NCBI RefSeq assembly: GCF_027409185.1
Contig: NC_084478.1
Coordinates: forward strand, 81,017,624 to 81,081,623
Direction of reading: 5' to 3'
Origin: Cynocephalus volans
Taxonomy: Eukaryota; Chordata; Mammalia; Dermoptera; Cynocephalidae
DNA length: 64,000 nt
Positions 26,671 to 39,048 of this stretch are shown here, one piece after another. The translations under genes were made by a program, and so were the position numbers. Position 1 is the stretch's first letter. The number at the start of each line of letters is the position of its first letter. The notes beneath the pieces are model-generated. The model was not told where the DNA came from. It saw only the letters and a program-made list of their open reading frames with translations, and made no database searches.

Positions 26671-29600
26671 ATGCTAGGAATAAATCAACACTTTTCAATA
26701 ACAACTCTTAATGTAAAAGGCTTAAATTCCCCAATCAAAAGACACAGACTGGCTGACTGGATTAAAAAGGAGGACTCAACTGTATGCTGCCTTCAAGAGA
26801 CCCACCTCAACCATAAAGATTCACATAGACTAAGAGTGAAAGGATGGAAAAAGATTTGCCGTGCAAACAGAAAAGAAAAACGAGCTGGAGTAGCTATTCT
26901 TATATCTGACAAAATAGACTTTAAACTAAAAACCATAAAAAGAGACAATGAGGGACACTATGTAATGATAAAAGGATTGATCCATCAAGAAGACATAACA
27001 ATCATAAATATGTACGCACCCAATGTTGGAGCAGCCAGATTTATAAAACAAGCTCTCTTAGACCTAAAGAAGGAAATAGACACTAAAACCATAATAGCAG
27101 GGGACCTGAACAACCCACTGTCAATACTGGACCGATCATCTAGGCAAAGAATCCTCAGAGAAACACAAGATCTAAACAATACTCTAGACCAATTGGAATT
27201 GGCAGATATCTACAGAACATTCCATCCAACAACCTCAGAATATTCATTCTTCTCATCAGCACATGGATCATTCTCCAGGATAGATCGCATATTAGGTCAC
27301 AAATCAAGTATCAACAAATCAAGAAAATTGGAATTATCCCATGTATTTTCTCAGACCACAATGGATTAAAATTAGAAATCAAAAACAAACAAAAGTCTGG
27401 AAACTATACAAACACATGGAAATTAAACAGCATTCTACTTAATGACATATGGGTCCAAGAAGAAATCAAGCAGGAAATCAAAAAATTTATTGAAACTAAT
27501 GAAAATAATGATACATCATACCAAAACCTGTGGGATACTGCAAAAGCAGTATTAAGGGGGAAATTTATTGCATTAAATGCTCACTTCAGAAGGATGGAAA
27601 GATAGCAAGTGAACAACCTAACACTTCACCTTAAAGATCTAGAAAAACAAGAACAATCCAGACCTAAAGTTAGCAGACGGAAAGAAATCATTAAGATCAG
27701 AGCAGAACTTAATGAAATTGAAACCCAAAAAACAATACAAAAGATCAATGAATCGAAAAGTTGGTTTTTTGAAAAGATAAATAAAATTGACAAACTATTA
27801 GCATGGCTAACAAAAAAGAAAGAAGAGAGAAGATTCAAATAACAAAAATTAGAAATGAAAAAGGTGATATTACAACTGATTCATCTGAAATACAAGGAAT
27901 CATTTGAGACTACTATAAACAACTAAACGCCAACAAATTTGAAAATATGGAGGAAATGGATAAATTTCTGGACACACACAAGCTCCCAAAACTGAGCCAT
28001 GAAGACGTAGAAAATCTGAACAGACCAATAACAATAAAGGAGATTGAAGCTGTTATCAGAAGGCTCCCAACAAAGAAAAACCCAGGACCAGATGGATTCA
28101 CAGCAGAGTTTTACCAAACATTCAAAGAGGAATTGACACCGATTCTTTGCAAACTATTCCAAAAGATTGAAACAGACACAAATCTCCCAAACTCATTCTA
28201 TGAAGCAAACATCATCCTGATACCAAAACCAGGTAAAGATATACCAAAAAAGAAAACTACAGGCCGATATCCTTGATGAATATAGGTGCAAAAATCCTCA
28301 ACAAAATACTAGCAAACAGAATACAGCAACACATACGTAAAATTATTCACCACGATCAAGTGGGATTCATCCCAGGGATGCAAGGTTGGTTCAACATATG
28401 CAAATCAATAAATGTGATACACCATATTAATAAAGTCAAACACAAGGACCATATGATCTTCTCTATAGATGCTGAAAAAGCATTTGATAAAGTTCAGCAC
28501 TCATTCAAGACAAAGACCCTCTGTAAGTTAGGTATAGATGGAAAGTATCTCAATATAATTAAAGCCATATATGACAAACCCACTGCCAATATCATCCTGA
28601 ATGGGGAAAAGCTGAAAGCTTTTCCTTTAAGTACAGGAACTAGACAAGGATGCCCACTCTCACCACTCCTATTCAACATAGTGTTGGAAGTACTAGCCAG
28701 AGCAATCAGAGAAGAGAAGGAAATAAAGGGCATCCAGGTTGGAAAAGACGAAGTCAACCTGTCCCTGTTTGCAGTTGACATGATCCTATATATCAAACAG
28801 CCTAAAGCCTCTACAAAAAAACTCTTGGAGTTGATAAATGATTTCAGCACAGTAGCAGGATACAAAAGCAACACACAAAAATCAGTAGCATTTCTATTCT
28901 CCAATAGTGAACATGCAGAACGAGAAATCAAGAAGGCCTGCCCATTTACAATAGCCACCAAAAAAATAAAATACTTAAGAATTTAGTTAACCAAGGAGGT
29001 GAAAAATCTCTATAATGAGAACTACAAACCACTCCTGAGAGAAATTAGAGAGGATACAAGAAGATGGAAAGATATCCCATGCTCTTGGATTGGAAGAATC
29101 AATGTTGTAAAAATGTCCATACTACCCAAAGTGATATACAAATTCAATGCAATCCCCATCAAAATTCCAATGACATTTTTCTCAGAAATGGAAAGAATGA
29201 TCCAGACATTTATTTATTTATTTATTTATCTATTTATTTATTTTTTTGTCTTTTTCGTGACCGGCACTCAGCCAGTGAGTGTACTGGCCATTCCTATATA
29301 GGATCTGAACCCGCGGCGGGAGCGTCACTGCGCTCCCAGCGCCGCACTCTCCCGAGTGTGTCACGGGCTCGGCCCCAGACATTTATATGGAATAACAAAA
29401 GACCACGGATAGCCAAAGCAATGCTGACCAAAAATAATAAAGCTGGAGGCATAACACTACCTGACTTTAAACTATACTACAAAGCTATAGTAACCAAAAC
29501 AGTATGGTACTGGCAGAAAAACAGACACACTGATCAATGGAATATAACAGAGAATCCAGAAATCAACCCACACATCTACAGCCATCTGATCTTTGACAAA

Positions 29601-30671
29601 GGCACGAAGCCTATCCACTGGCGAAAAGACTGCCTCTTTAGCAAATGGTGCTGGGAGAACTGGATATCAATATGCAGGAGAATGAAACTAGACCCATACC
29701 TTTCACCATACACTAAAGTCAACTGAAAATGGATTAAGGAATTAAATATACACCCTGAAACAATAAAACTTCTTAAAGAAAACATAGGAGAAACACTTCA
29801 GGAAGTAGGACTGGATATAGACTTCATGAATATGACCCCAAAATCACGGGCAACCAAAGGAAAAATAAACAAATGGGATTATATGAAACTAAAGAGCTCT
29901 GCACAGCAAAAGAAACAATTAACAGAGTTAAAAGACAACCAACAGAGTGGGAGAAAATATTTGCAAAATATACATCTGACAAAGGATTAATATCCAGAAT
30001 ATACAAGGAACTCAAACAACTTTATAAGAAAAAAAAACAAGCAACCTAATTAAAAAATGGGAAAAGAGCTACGCAGGCATTTCTCTAAGGAAGATATACA
30101 AATGGCCAACAGACATATGAAAAAATGCTCAACATCACTCAGCATCCAGGAAATGCACATCAAAACTACACTGAGATACCAACTCACCCCAGTTAGGATG
30201 GCTAAAATCCAAAAGACTCTGAACGATAAATGCTGGCGATGCTGCGGAGAAAAAGGAACTCTCATACATTGTTGGTGGGACTGCAAAATGGTGCAGCCTC
30301 TATGGAAAATGGTATGGAGGTTCCTCAAACAATTGCAGATAGATCTACCCTATGACCCAGCTATCCCACTGCTGGGAATATACCTAGAGGAATGGAAATC
30401 ATCAAGTTGAATGTATACCTGTTCCCCAATGTTCATCGCAGCACTCTTTACAATAGCCAAGAGTTGGAACCAGCCCAAATGTCCATCATCAGATGAGTTG
30501 ATACGGAAAATGTGGTATATCTACACAATGGAATACTACTCAGCTATAAAAAAGAATGAAATACTGCCATTTGCAACAACATGGATGGACCTTGAGAGAA
30601 TTATATTAAGTGAAACAAGTCAGGCACAGAAAGAGAATTACCACATGTTCTCACTTATTGGTGGGAGCTAA
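26671..30671 (+). pseudogene. L1 ORF2 remnant (EN, RT, C-terminal)
   Basis: The endonuclease domain is readable at 26671-27369 (TTLNVKGLNSPIKRHRLADW, later AGDLNNPLS). Reverse transcriptase pieces lie at 27947-28276 and 28273-28986 ([11 protein letters not shown]). The RT catalytic FADD box reads FAVD here, so one essential Asp is lost. C-terminal pieces include a Cys-rich [18 protein letters not shown] at about 30230-30285. Several stops and frameshifts and a SINE break the frame. Confidence 0.92.
29214..29374 (-). mobile_element. Young CYN-like SINE, GC-rich subtype, in L1 ORF2
   Basis: A (TTTA)n tail, then GTGACCGGCACTCAGCCAG, and a GC-rich stretch (GCGGCGGGAGCG ... GCGCTCCCAGCGCCGC) not found in the other copies. 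Perfect 12-bp TSD CCAGACATTTAT at 29202-29213 and 29375-29386. It postdates the L1. Confidence 0.93.
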
Positions 30672-30688
30672 AAATAAATAAATAAATT

Positions 30689-30723
30689 CACACACACACA
30701 CGCACACACACACACACACACAC
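30689..30723 (+). repeat. (CA)n in L1 3'UTR
   Basis: CA-repeat tract with one CG interruption, directly after ORF2 and a short AAAT repeat. Confidence 0.95.
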
Positions 30724-31021
30724 GAAAACTGGGTGGGGGAAGAAGACATAACAACTACAATTACTTGAAATTGATATGACAAGCAAACAGAAAGGACATT
30801 GTTGGGTGGGAGTGGGGAGAGGGAGGAGGGAAGGAGGTTTCGGTAATGGGCCAGAATAATCAAACACATTGTATATTGACAAAATAAAAAAAAAAAAAAG
30901 AAATATCTGTTCAAACGTTTTGCTCATTTTTCAAAATTGGGTTGTTTATTTTATTATTGCATTTGAGAGTTTTAAAATACATATTCCGTATTTTCCCCAA
31001 GTCTGTGGTTTTTCTTTTTGC

Positions 31022-31140
31022 TTTTTTTTTGTTGTTGTTGTTTTGTTTGTGGGGGGCGGCTAGCTGGTAAGGGGATCTCAACCCTTGACCTTGGTGTTAT
31101 CAGTACTACAATCTCACCAAGTGAGCTGAGCAGCCAGCCC
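31022..31140 (-). mobile_element. tRNA-like SINE (monomer)
   Basis: T/G-rich tail, GCTAGCTGGTAAGGGGATCTC, CTTGGTGTTATCAG and GAGCTGAGCAGCCAGCCC. Confidence 0.8.
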
Positions 31141-31981
31141 TGTCTTTTCATTTTTTAAACAGTGTTTTTCAAAGAGCAAAAGTACTTAATTATGATGAAG
31201 TCCAATTTATCAATTTTTTTCCTGTATGGATCATTCTTTTGATATTGTATCTAAGAAGTCTCTGTCTAATCTAAGGTCACATATACTTTCGCTTATAATT
31301 TTTCTAGAAATTTAATAGTTTTAGATTTTAAATTTAGGTCTATATTCCATTTTTGTGTTAACTTTTGTATGTAATGCATGGTATAGATAGAGGTTCATTT
31401 TATTGCTTGTGGTTAACAAATAGTTCCAGAATCATTTGTTGAGAAGACAGTTCCCTTCTGGTTACTCTGGCTACTTCGTTATTAAATTAAAAAAAATTTT
31501 TTTAAATCACATAAATCACAAATGAATATGTTCTTGTAAACTATAAAATTATTTTTGACCATTTTAACACCCAATCATGCTTGCCCCCACATTTCTTACC
31601 AAGTAACTACTTTAACAACATCAATTTGAGGTGAATCGTCCAGATCTTTTTCTATGAATAGATATACTTACATGTATCCATACATATAATATTGTATGTT
31701 TTGTTTAGATAGGATTATCCTATATGTATTATTCCAAAACTAGCTTTTTATTATGTAACACCTCTCAGAGATCTTTCCACATCAGAACATAGAGATCTAC
31801 TTCATTCTGTTTAGCTGTTTTATGATATTCCATAGTACCACTATACCTTGCTATGTTTCACCATCTCCTTATGATGGATATTTAGGTTGTTTCCATTTTT
31901 TGTCTGCTGAGCATCCCTGAACCTGCTTTTTGTGCACATGTGCAAGTGTTTCTCTAGGGAGATACTGAGAAGTGGAATTTA

Positions 31982-32208
31982 TGCAACAAACACACATATA
32001 ACAATTATATGCTAAGTGCTGTTCTAAATGCTTTACATATATTAACTCATTTAATTCTCACAACAACCCCCGTGCCTTTATCCTTGATTACAGATGAGGA
32101 AACCAAGGTACAGAGGGATTAAGGAACTTGTCAAAGGTCACACAGCTAGACAATAGGAGGGCCAGAATTTGAACCCAGATAGTTGGGCTCCAGAGTCCAG
32201 TCTGCTGG
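31982..32208 (-). repeat. MIR SINE
   Basis: Well-preserved reverse MIR: ATTAACTCATTTAATTCTC, TACAGATGAGGAAACCAAG, CAAAGGTCACACAGCTAG, TTTGAACCCAGA. Confidence 0.92.
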
Positions 32209-32399
32209 GTCATAGGGTATGGGCATTTTTAATTTTAAAAGACCTGCCAAATGGACTCCAAAGAAGCTGTATAAATTGTACCCCCACCAGCAGTGTATGA
32301 GAATACTCATTTCTCTTCATCTGTACTAACACTTACACCTTGAAAAATAGCATTTTTTTGGTAACTATTGATGACAATGTGTAACAATGCTAATATTTT

Positions 32400-32790
32400 T
32401 TAACACTCACTATGTTCAAGCACTGTGCTAAAACTCTACATGCTTTCTCTCTTTCACCTCACCTTGCTTTACTTTTTCTCATAGTACAATCTCTGCTCAT
32501 ATATATTAATTTGTGTTTTTGTTTAATGCTTCTCTCACCCTAGAATTTCAGCTCTACTAGAGCGAAGATTTTGTCTGTCTTATTCACTGCTATCCTTGGC
32601 ACATGGATAAATGTTTGTTGACTGACTGAATAAATGAATGAAAACCATTTTACACAGGAGGAAATCAAGGGTCAGAGAGATTGAGCAGACTCACCCAAAC
32701 TCACGTTAGCACATGGTGGAGCTGAGTTTAGAAGCCAATCTAATTCCAGGGCTTGCCTGTGCTCTTAACAGTTTAGCCTCCCATGATCTG
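32400..32790. repeat. MIR/L2 fragments
   Basis: An L2 3' end (+) at about 32480-32640 (CTACTAGAGCGAAGATTTTG ... GACTGACTGAATAAATG) and a reverse MIR at about 32640-32780 (GGAGGAAATCAAGGGTCAGA). Confidence 0.7.
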
Positions 32791-34140
32791 TCTTTCATTT
32801 CTGTAATTATGCTATTTTACAGATGTTTATATAAATGGAATCATACAATATGTCTCCTTTAGAGATTGGCTGTTTTTCACTCAGCAAAACTTCCTGATGT
32901 TCGTCTAAGTTGTTCATTCCTTTTTACTGCTGAATAGTATTCCATGGTGTGGATGTACCACCATTTATCTAACCTGTGGAAGCATACCTGGGTGGTTTCC
33001 AGTTTGGAGCTCTTAGGAATAAAGATGTACTTTTGTGTACAGGTGTTTGCGTAGACATAAATTTTTGTTTCTCTGAGGTCAGTACTCAAGAGTACAATTG
33101 CTGGGTTGTATGGTAAGTGCATGTTTAGTTTTATAAATAATAGCCATATTCTATGCCACAGTGGCTGTACCATTTTACATTCCCACCAGTAATGCATGCA
33201 CGATCCAGTTTCTCTGCATCCTCGTCAGCATCTGGTGTTGTCAGTATTTCTTACTTTAGCCATTCTGATAAGTATGCAGTGATATATCATTGTAGTTTTA
33301 ACTTACATTTCCCTAATGACTAAGTGATGTTGAACATCTTTTCATATACTTATTTGCCATCTGTATATCCTTTTCAGTGAAATGTCTGTGCACGTCTTTT
33401 GTCCATTTTCTAATTGGATTGTTTGTTTTTTTACTGATGAGTTTGAAGAATTCTTTACATATGCTACATTCTAGCCCTTTGTTGAATATGTGGTTTGCAA
33501 ATATTTTCTTCCAGTATATAGCTTGTTTTCTCATCCTCTTCACAAGGGCTTTCACAGAGCAAAGTTTTTAATTTTGATAAGGTCTAATTCATCAATTTTT
33601 CCTTTTACGAATAGGACTTTTGGTGTCAAGTCTAAAGATTCTTCGCATAGGATTTTCTTCTGTTTTTTCTATAGTTTTATAGTTTATGCTTACAATTAAA
33701 TCAGTGATAATTTTGAGCTAATTTTTGTGTATAGTGTGAAGTTTTGGTCGAGGTTCTTTTTTTTTGCGTGCAGATGTCCAGTTTCTCCAGTACCATTCTT
33801 TGAAAAGGCTATCCCTCCTTTAAATTGCTTTTTGCGCCCTTGTCAAAAATCATTCAGCTATACTTGTGTGAGTCTATTTTTGATTTCTCTATTCTGTTCC
33901 ATTGATCTAAGAGTCTCTTCTTCCACCAGTATCACACTATCCTGATTATTATAGCTATACAGTAAGCCTCAACATTGATTAGAGTGTACTTTATTCTTCT
34001 TTAACAAAATTGTCTTAGTCACTCTAGTTCCTTTGCCTTTCCATATAAATTTTAGAATAAACTTGTCTATGTCTACAAAAAACTTTGCTGAGTTTTTGAT
34101 AGAAATCGCATTAAACCTATAGATCAATTTAGGCATTGAT

Positions 34141-34248
34141 TTTTTTTTTTTTTTTTTTTTTTTTTGCAGCTGGCTGGTATGGGGATCTGAACCCTTAACC
34201 TTGGTGTTACCAGCACCATGCTCTCCCAAGTAAGCTAACTGGCCAGCC
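34141..34248 (-). mobile_element. tRNA-like SINE (monomer)
   Basis: T25 tail, GCAGCTGGCTGGTATGGGG, CCTTGGTGTTACCAGCACC and AAGCTAACTGGCCAGCC. Confidence 0.85.
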
Positions 34249-35589
34249 TGTTCTTTCATCAGTATTTTATAATTTTCAGCATACAGATCCTGTCCAGGTT
34301 TTATACATAAGTACAGTATATATATTTTTAGTGATGATAAATGGTATCATGTTTAATTTTGGTTTCTCTATGTTCATTGCTAGTGTATAGAAATGTGATT
34401 GCTCTTCGTGAATTGATCTTGTATCCTTTGACCTTGCTGATCTAGGAGTGTTTTTGTAGATTCCTTGGGATTTTTTGCATAGGCCATCTTGTCTACAAGT
34501 AGAGAAAGTTTTCTTTCTTTCTCTCTGATATGCATGAAAGCCTGCCTTACTGCAGGGGCTAGGACTTCCAGTACTATGTTGAATAAGAATGATGAGAATG
34601 TATGTCCTTGTCTTGTTCCCAATCTTAGAGGAAAAGCATTTCGTTTTTCTCCATTAAGAATGATGCTTGCTGTAGGGTTTTTTTGGGGGGGTAGTGGTGA
34701 GGTGATCCTTTTTATGAGGTTGAGGAAATTCCTTTCTCTTCCTAGCGTACTGAGAATTTTTATCATGATTTGGTGTTAGATTTCATCAAATATTTTTTCT
34801 GCATTGACTGATATGACTTTTCTTCTTTAGCCTGTTGATATGGTAAATTATATTGCTTGAGTTTGGAATGTCGAACCAACCTTACATACCTGGAACAAAC
34901 CCCACTTGGTCATAGTGTACTATCCTTTTTACTATTGTTGGATTGGATTTGCTAAATTTTTGTTTAGAATTTTTGCATCTAAATTTAGGAGAGACACTGG
35001 TCTGTAGTTCTCTTCTTTTGTGTTTTCTTTGTCTGGTTTTGCTATCAGAATAATACTTGGGAAGTGTTCCCCCCTCTTATTTTGTGTAAAATTGGGGTTA
35101 ATCCTTCCTTGAGTATTTCATAAAATTCTCCAGTGAAAAAAATCTGGGCCTAGAGATTTCTTTTCCAGGAGCTTTTTAATTACACAAATCCAATTTCTTT
35201 TTAATGCTTATAGGATTATTCAAATTATCTGTTTCATCTGGGTAGCGTTTTGGTAGTTTGTGCGTTTTGAGGCATTGATCCATTTTTTCTAAGTTGTGGA
35301 ATAAATGAGCACAAGGTTGTTTGTAGTATTCCCTTATTATTATTTCTTTAATGGCTGTAGTATCTGTAGTGATATCTTGTTTCATTTCTGATATTAGTAA
35401 TTTATGTTTTGTCTCTTTTGATTTTTGTTAGTCTTGCTAGAAGTTTGCCAATTTTATTGATTTTTTTCTGAAGAAGCAGCTTTTTGTTTCATTGATTTTC
35501 TCTATTGTTTTCCTGCCTTCAGCCTCATTGATTTCTGTTCCTATCTTTATTATTTCCTCCTTTCTGCTTGGGTTGGGTTTATTTTGCTC

Positions 35590-35689
35590 TTTTTTTTTTT
35601 TTTTTAGTGGCTGGCTGGTATAGGAATCCAAATCCTTGACCTTGGGGTTGTCAGCACCATGCTCTCCCAAGTGAGCTGAATTGTCAGCT
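35590..35689 (-). mobile_element. tRNA-like SINE (monomer)
   Basis: T-tail, GTGGCTGGCTGGTATAGG, CTTGACCTTGGGGTTGTCAG, AAGTGAGCTGAATTGTCAGC. Confidence 0.82.
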
Positions 35690-36459
35690 ATTTCGTTCTT
35701 TTTCTTGGTTCTTGAGGTAGGAATTTAGGTTATTGATTTGAGACCTTTCCTCTTTTCTAATGTAAGCATTCAGTGCCATAAATTTCCCTGTCTGCTTTAG
35801 CTGCATCCCACAAATTTCGATATACTGTACTTTCATTTTCATTCAGTTCAATATATTTTTTAAAAATTTCTTTTGAGACTTCCTTTTTGACACATGGATT
35901 ACTTAGAATTATGTTTCCAAGTGTTTAGAGATTTTCCTCTTATCTTTATGCTATTGATTTCCAGTTCAATTCCATTATAGCCAGAGAACATAGGCTGTAT
36001 GATTTCACTTCTTTTAAATGTATTAAGGTTTGTTTTATGACCCAGGATATGGTCTGCCTCAGTCAATGTTCCATGAGCACTTGAAAAGAATGTGTGTTCT
36101 TTCGCTGGGTGAAGTGTTCTATAAATGTCAGTTAGATCCTCTTGGTTAATGGTGTTGTTGAGTTCTTCTGTATCCTTCTGAATTTGTCTAGTTGTTCTAT
36201 CATTTGCTGAGAGAGGGTGTTGAACTCTCCAACTCTAATTGTAGATCTATCTATTTTGCTGTTCAGCTCTCTCAGTTTTTGCTTCATGTATTTTGAAGCT
36301 CTGTTATTCGATGCATACACATTAAGGATTGCTATGTCTTCTTGGTGAATTGATTCTTTTTAACATTACATAATGTCCTATTTCGTCCTTAGTAATTTTC
36401 TTTGCTCTGATGTCTACTTTATCTGATATTAATATAGCTGCTTTTGCTTTTTTAAAAAT

Positions 36460-36554
36460 ATTTTTTTTTGGCAGTTGGCCAGTACAGGAATCTGAACCTG
36501 TGACATTGGTATTATAAGGCCATGCTCTAACCAACTGAGCTAACCAGCCAGTCC
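36460..36554 (-). mobile_element. tRNA-like SINE, old subtype
   Basis: On the minus strand: GGACTGGCTGGTTAGCTCAG (box A) and GTCACAGGTTCAGATTCCTG (box B). The loop equivalent reads CCTTATAATACC, unlike the GATAA/GACAA seen elsewhere. TGCTTTTTTA / TGCTTTTTAA is a short TSD. Confidence 0.8.
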
Positions 36555-37366
36555 TGCTTTTTAAAAATTAATGGTTGTAGGATGTATTTTTTTCCATCCT
36601 TGTACTTTCAACTTACCTGTGTTGCTATGTTTGAAGTAAGTTTCTTAATTACAACGTATAGTTGGGTCATGCTTTTTTTTAGTCCACTCTGCTTATCTCT
36701 TTCTTTCAGTTGGTATATTTAGTCTATTCACATTGAAGGTAAGTATTGGTATGTCAGGGATTAAGTCTGCCATGTTATTATTTGCTTTCTGTTTGTTCTC
36801 TCTGTTTTTCTTTCTTCTGTTTATTTTTGCTTGCCTTGCTGTGAGTTACTTGAATATATTTTATTTGGATTTATTTATAACAATTCTGAGTATGTTGCTT
36901 TGTACCATTTTCTTTTTTGTTCTGTACCATTCATATTATTTATTTTTAAGTTATCTCACTTTTCAAAATCTAAACAAATTTAATAAGATTTTATATCACT
37001 ATCATAAAGAGAAGTCACCTAACAAAATAAACAAATACCTGTTAAAATAAAAAAGATGTTTCCTTAAGTGATTTCTCTTAAATTTATAACTATAAATAAA
37101 TGATTTAACAAAGGAATATTTGATTTAATCATCTCTATCCTCTACTCACCAATATAAACATCTTAGAATACTGCTGATCACCATCCCCACATCTCACATG
37201 TTTTTATCATCTGGTGATTCAGTTCAGCTTTATATTTATTTTTTTACTTTTCTTTTATTTTTTATTTTTTAATTTTTTAAAATTTATTTTATTTATTGAA
37301 TCAAAATTGATTATTCATATTTTGGGGGTTCAACATTGAGATATGTTGATCAAATCAATATTACTG

Positions 37367-37459
37367 AGGGCCGGCCCATGGCTCACTTGGGAGAGTGTGG
37401 TGCTGACAACACCAAGTCAAGGGTTAAGATCCCCTTGCCAGTCATCTTTCTAAAAACAA
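37367..37459 (+). mobile_element. CYN-like SINE (monomer)
   Basis: GGGCCGGCCCATGGCTCAC start, box B-like GGTTAAGATCC, and a perfect 15-bp TSD AAATCAATATTACTG at 37352-37366 and 37460-37474. Confidence 0.95.
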
Positions 37460-37883
37460 AAATCAATATTACTGGCATATATACTGTTACAAATTGTAAT
37501 TATTCTTTATGCTCCTTGTCCAATCTCTCCCCATACCCCTCTCCCTCCCCCCCTCCTCTAATCACCCTAGATTTCTTCTCTCCTTCTGAAAGAATAATGA
37601 TTACTCTGTTGATTCGTTGCCTAGATGATCTGTCTAATGCTGAGAGGTGTGATCAGGTCCCCCGATGCTTCTTCTGTCACTTTAAAATAGGCTTTGTGGA
37701 GAGAGACATCCTCTTCTTGTCTTTATCTCTGCTGGTGACTCTCCTTGTGTCAATGCATTCCAGTGGTTGGTGGACCACCTGCGTGGTGGTTGTGGTGTCT
37801 AGCTTCTTTTGTGGCAGCCATGGTTACTGTGGTGGCTATGGTGGGCCACCCACGTGGAGGTGATGTTTTTGGCATGCTCCTTG

Positions 37884-38135
37884 GAGCTGGCAGTGTGCCT
37901 GGTTGTGGGGTGTGTCTGGTCCCTGGTACCATGCCTTGGGTCCCTGGGCAGGGCCCGAGGTGCTGGTGCAGTGTGCCTGGATGTGGGAGTGTGGTCCAGT
38001 CACCTTCTCAATGCCTCAGGTGTCTGGGTGGGCCTCGAGGTGCTGGCATGGTGTGCCTTGTTGTGGGAGGGGGGGGGGTCTGGTCCCTGGCTCCAAGCCT
38101 CTGGTTCCCAGGCAGGCCCCAAGGCGCTGGTGGTG
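37884..38135 (-). repeat. About 80-bp tandem units in the older L1 5'UTR
   Basis: Starts at about 37884, 37959, 38039 and 38123, with the plus-strand motif GGTGCTGG.NN.GTGTGCCTGG repeated at 75-84 bp spacing. Unrelated in sequence to the monomers at 24.6-25.3 kb. Confidence 0.7.
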
Positions 38136-38650
38136 TTCCTGGGCTGGAACTAATTTTTTGTCCTTTGCTTCCTTCTAAAATGGGGGAACTTACTGTGGGA
38201 ACCAGTACTTGAGCTGTGTGGTTTAGCTAAATTGCTGCTTTGCTGCTGTTTCCCTAGGGAAGGCTTTTTGTGCAGCTCAGGGTTTAATGCTTGACCTTAT
38301 AGGTGCTTCTGGCCCTCCAGAGACCCCATGGATGTGGGTTTTGTAGAAGCACTGATCTGGGCCTGAGTTTTTTCATCAAACTGCACCCCATGCAATTCTG
38401 CATTCTTGACCAGTCTCTTCTGAGTGGTCCTGTGCTGATCGGGGGTCTGGTCAGCAGTCCTTGCTATGTCCCAGTGTTCTCCTGGTGGGCCCATCTCCCC
38501 CACTGCCCATGCTCCAAACACTTTCCATGGGATGGGCCTTGCGCTGGTCCCTTGAGATGACTCACTGGCCTCTGAATGGCTCCTTTTTTTCAGTTGTTCT
38601 GGCTCCTTAATCTTGTGTGGGTCCATGGGAACCCTATTAGTGGTCTTGCT

Positions 38651-39048
38651 TGTCCCGACCCGCGGGATATTCAACGCAGACCCTGGAGGGGGGAGTGGGA
38701 ATTGGATGGGACAAGAGACGTGAGAAATGGAGACAAGACAGTATTCTGATCAAGTCTCGTTTATTAGCCAGAAGGTCACAGCTTATATAGACAGCAGGAG
38801 GGAATCAGCAGATAAGGAAGTATGCAGATGTTTTCTGGGAAAAATCACAGGGCAAATCGTTCCAGGAAATGGAACATTTCTCAGCTATCTAAAGCAAAGC
38901 AGCGGTGATCTATGCCTAGGGCTGTGCAAGCAGTAAGAAGGAGAAAAGGGCGGAAAGGTCACAGCATTTATATCTTTAGTGTCAGAGGGCTATTGGCAGG
39001 GCTTCGTGACCCTGGGCAGGCTATGACCGGGCTCTTTGGCCCCAGACA
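38651..39048 (-). mobile_element. Class II (ERVK-like) solo LTR
   Basis: A 398-bp LTR, TG...CA, with a perfect 6-bp TSD CTTGCT (38645-38650 and 39049-39054). On the minus strand: TATATAAGC, then AATAAACGAGACTTG, then CTTGTCTCCATTTCTCACG and GGTCGGGACA at the end. TATA/AATAAA spacing, GGGACA-type end and 6-bp TSD point to an ERV class II LTR. Confidence 0.9.

Larger units (their letters stand above)
24274..30899 (+). mobile_element. 6.6-kb L1 insertion with non-L1 5' leader
   Basis: A perfect 16-bp TSD (GAAATATCTGTTCAAA) at 24258-24273 and 30900-30915 defines one insertion ending in an A-rich tail. Order: MaLR R-like leader 24274-24398, unassigned leader 24399-24540, L1 5'UTR with monomers 24541-25507, ORF1 remnant from 25508 to about 26500, ORF2 remnant 26671-30671, and a 3'UTR with CA repeat and G-rich tract 30672-30885. 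Both ORFs are broken by stops and frameshifts, and a CYN SINE lies in ORF2 at 29214-29374. It is dead, but it was a near-full-length copy when inserted into an older reverse L1. Confidence 0.93.
30916..32400 (-). mobile_element. Old L1 (reverse), continuation
   Basis: Sequence that followed the L1 target site: AATTGGGTTGTTTATTTTA, GATGAAGTCCAATTTATC, and an older L1 3' end at 31490-31980 continuing at 32220-32400. A SINE (31022-31140) and a MIR (31982-32208) interrupt it. Confidence 0.75.
32800..37050 (-). mobile_element. Old L1 (reverse), ORF2 remnant
   Basis: Reverse L1 spanning most of ORF2. The minus strand still gives recognisable pieces: [19 protein letters not shown] (33313-33555), the RT region near 34380-34766, and endonuclease-like sequence at 36132-36534. 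Three SINEs interrupt it (34141, 35590, 36460). Confidence 0.85.

Noticed and set aside
28494-28961. 155-codon minus-strand frame
   Set aside because: Antisense shadow of the L1 reverse transcriptase domain.
37336-38212. Open frames of 155-175 codons rich in Gly, Val, Cys, Trp
   Set aside because: They cross a SINE and the tandem 80-bp units of an L1-like 5'UTR. No coding signature.
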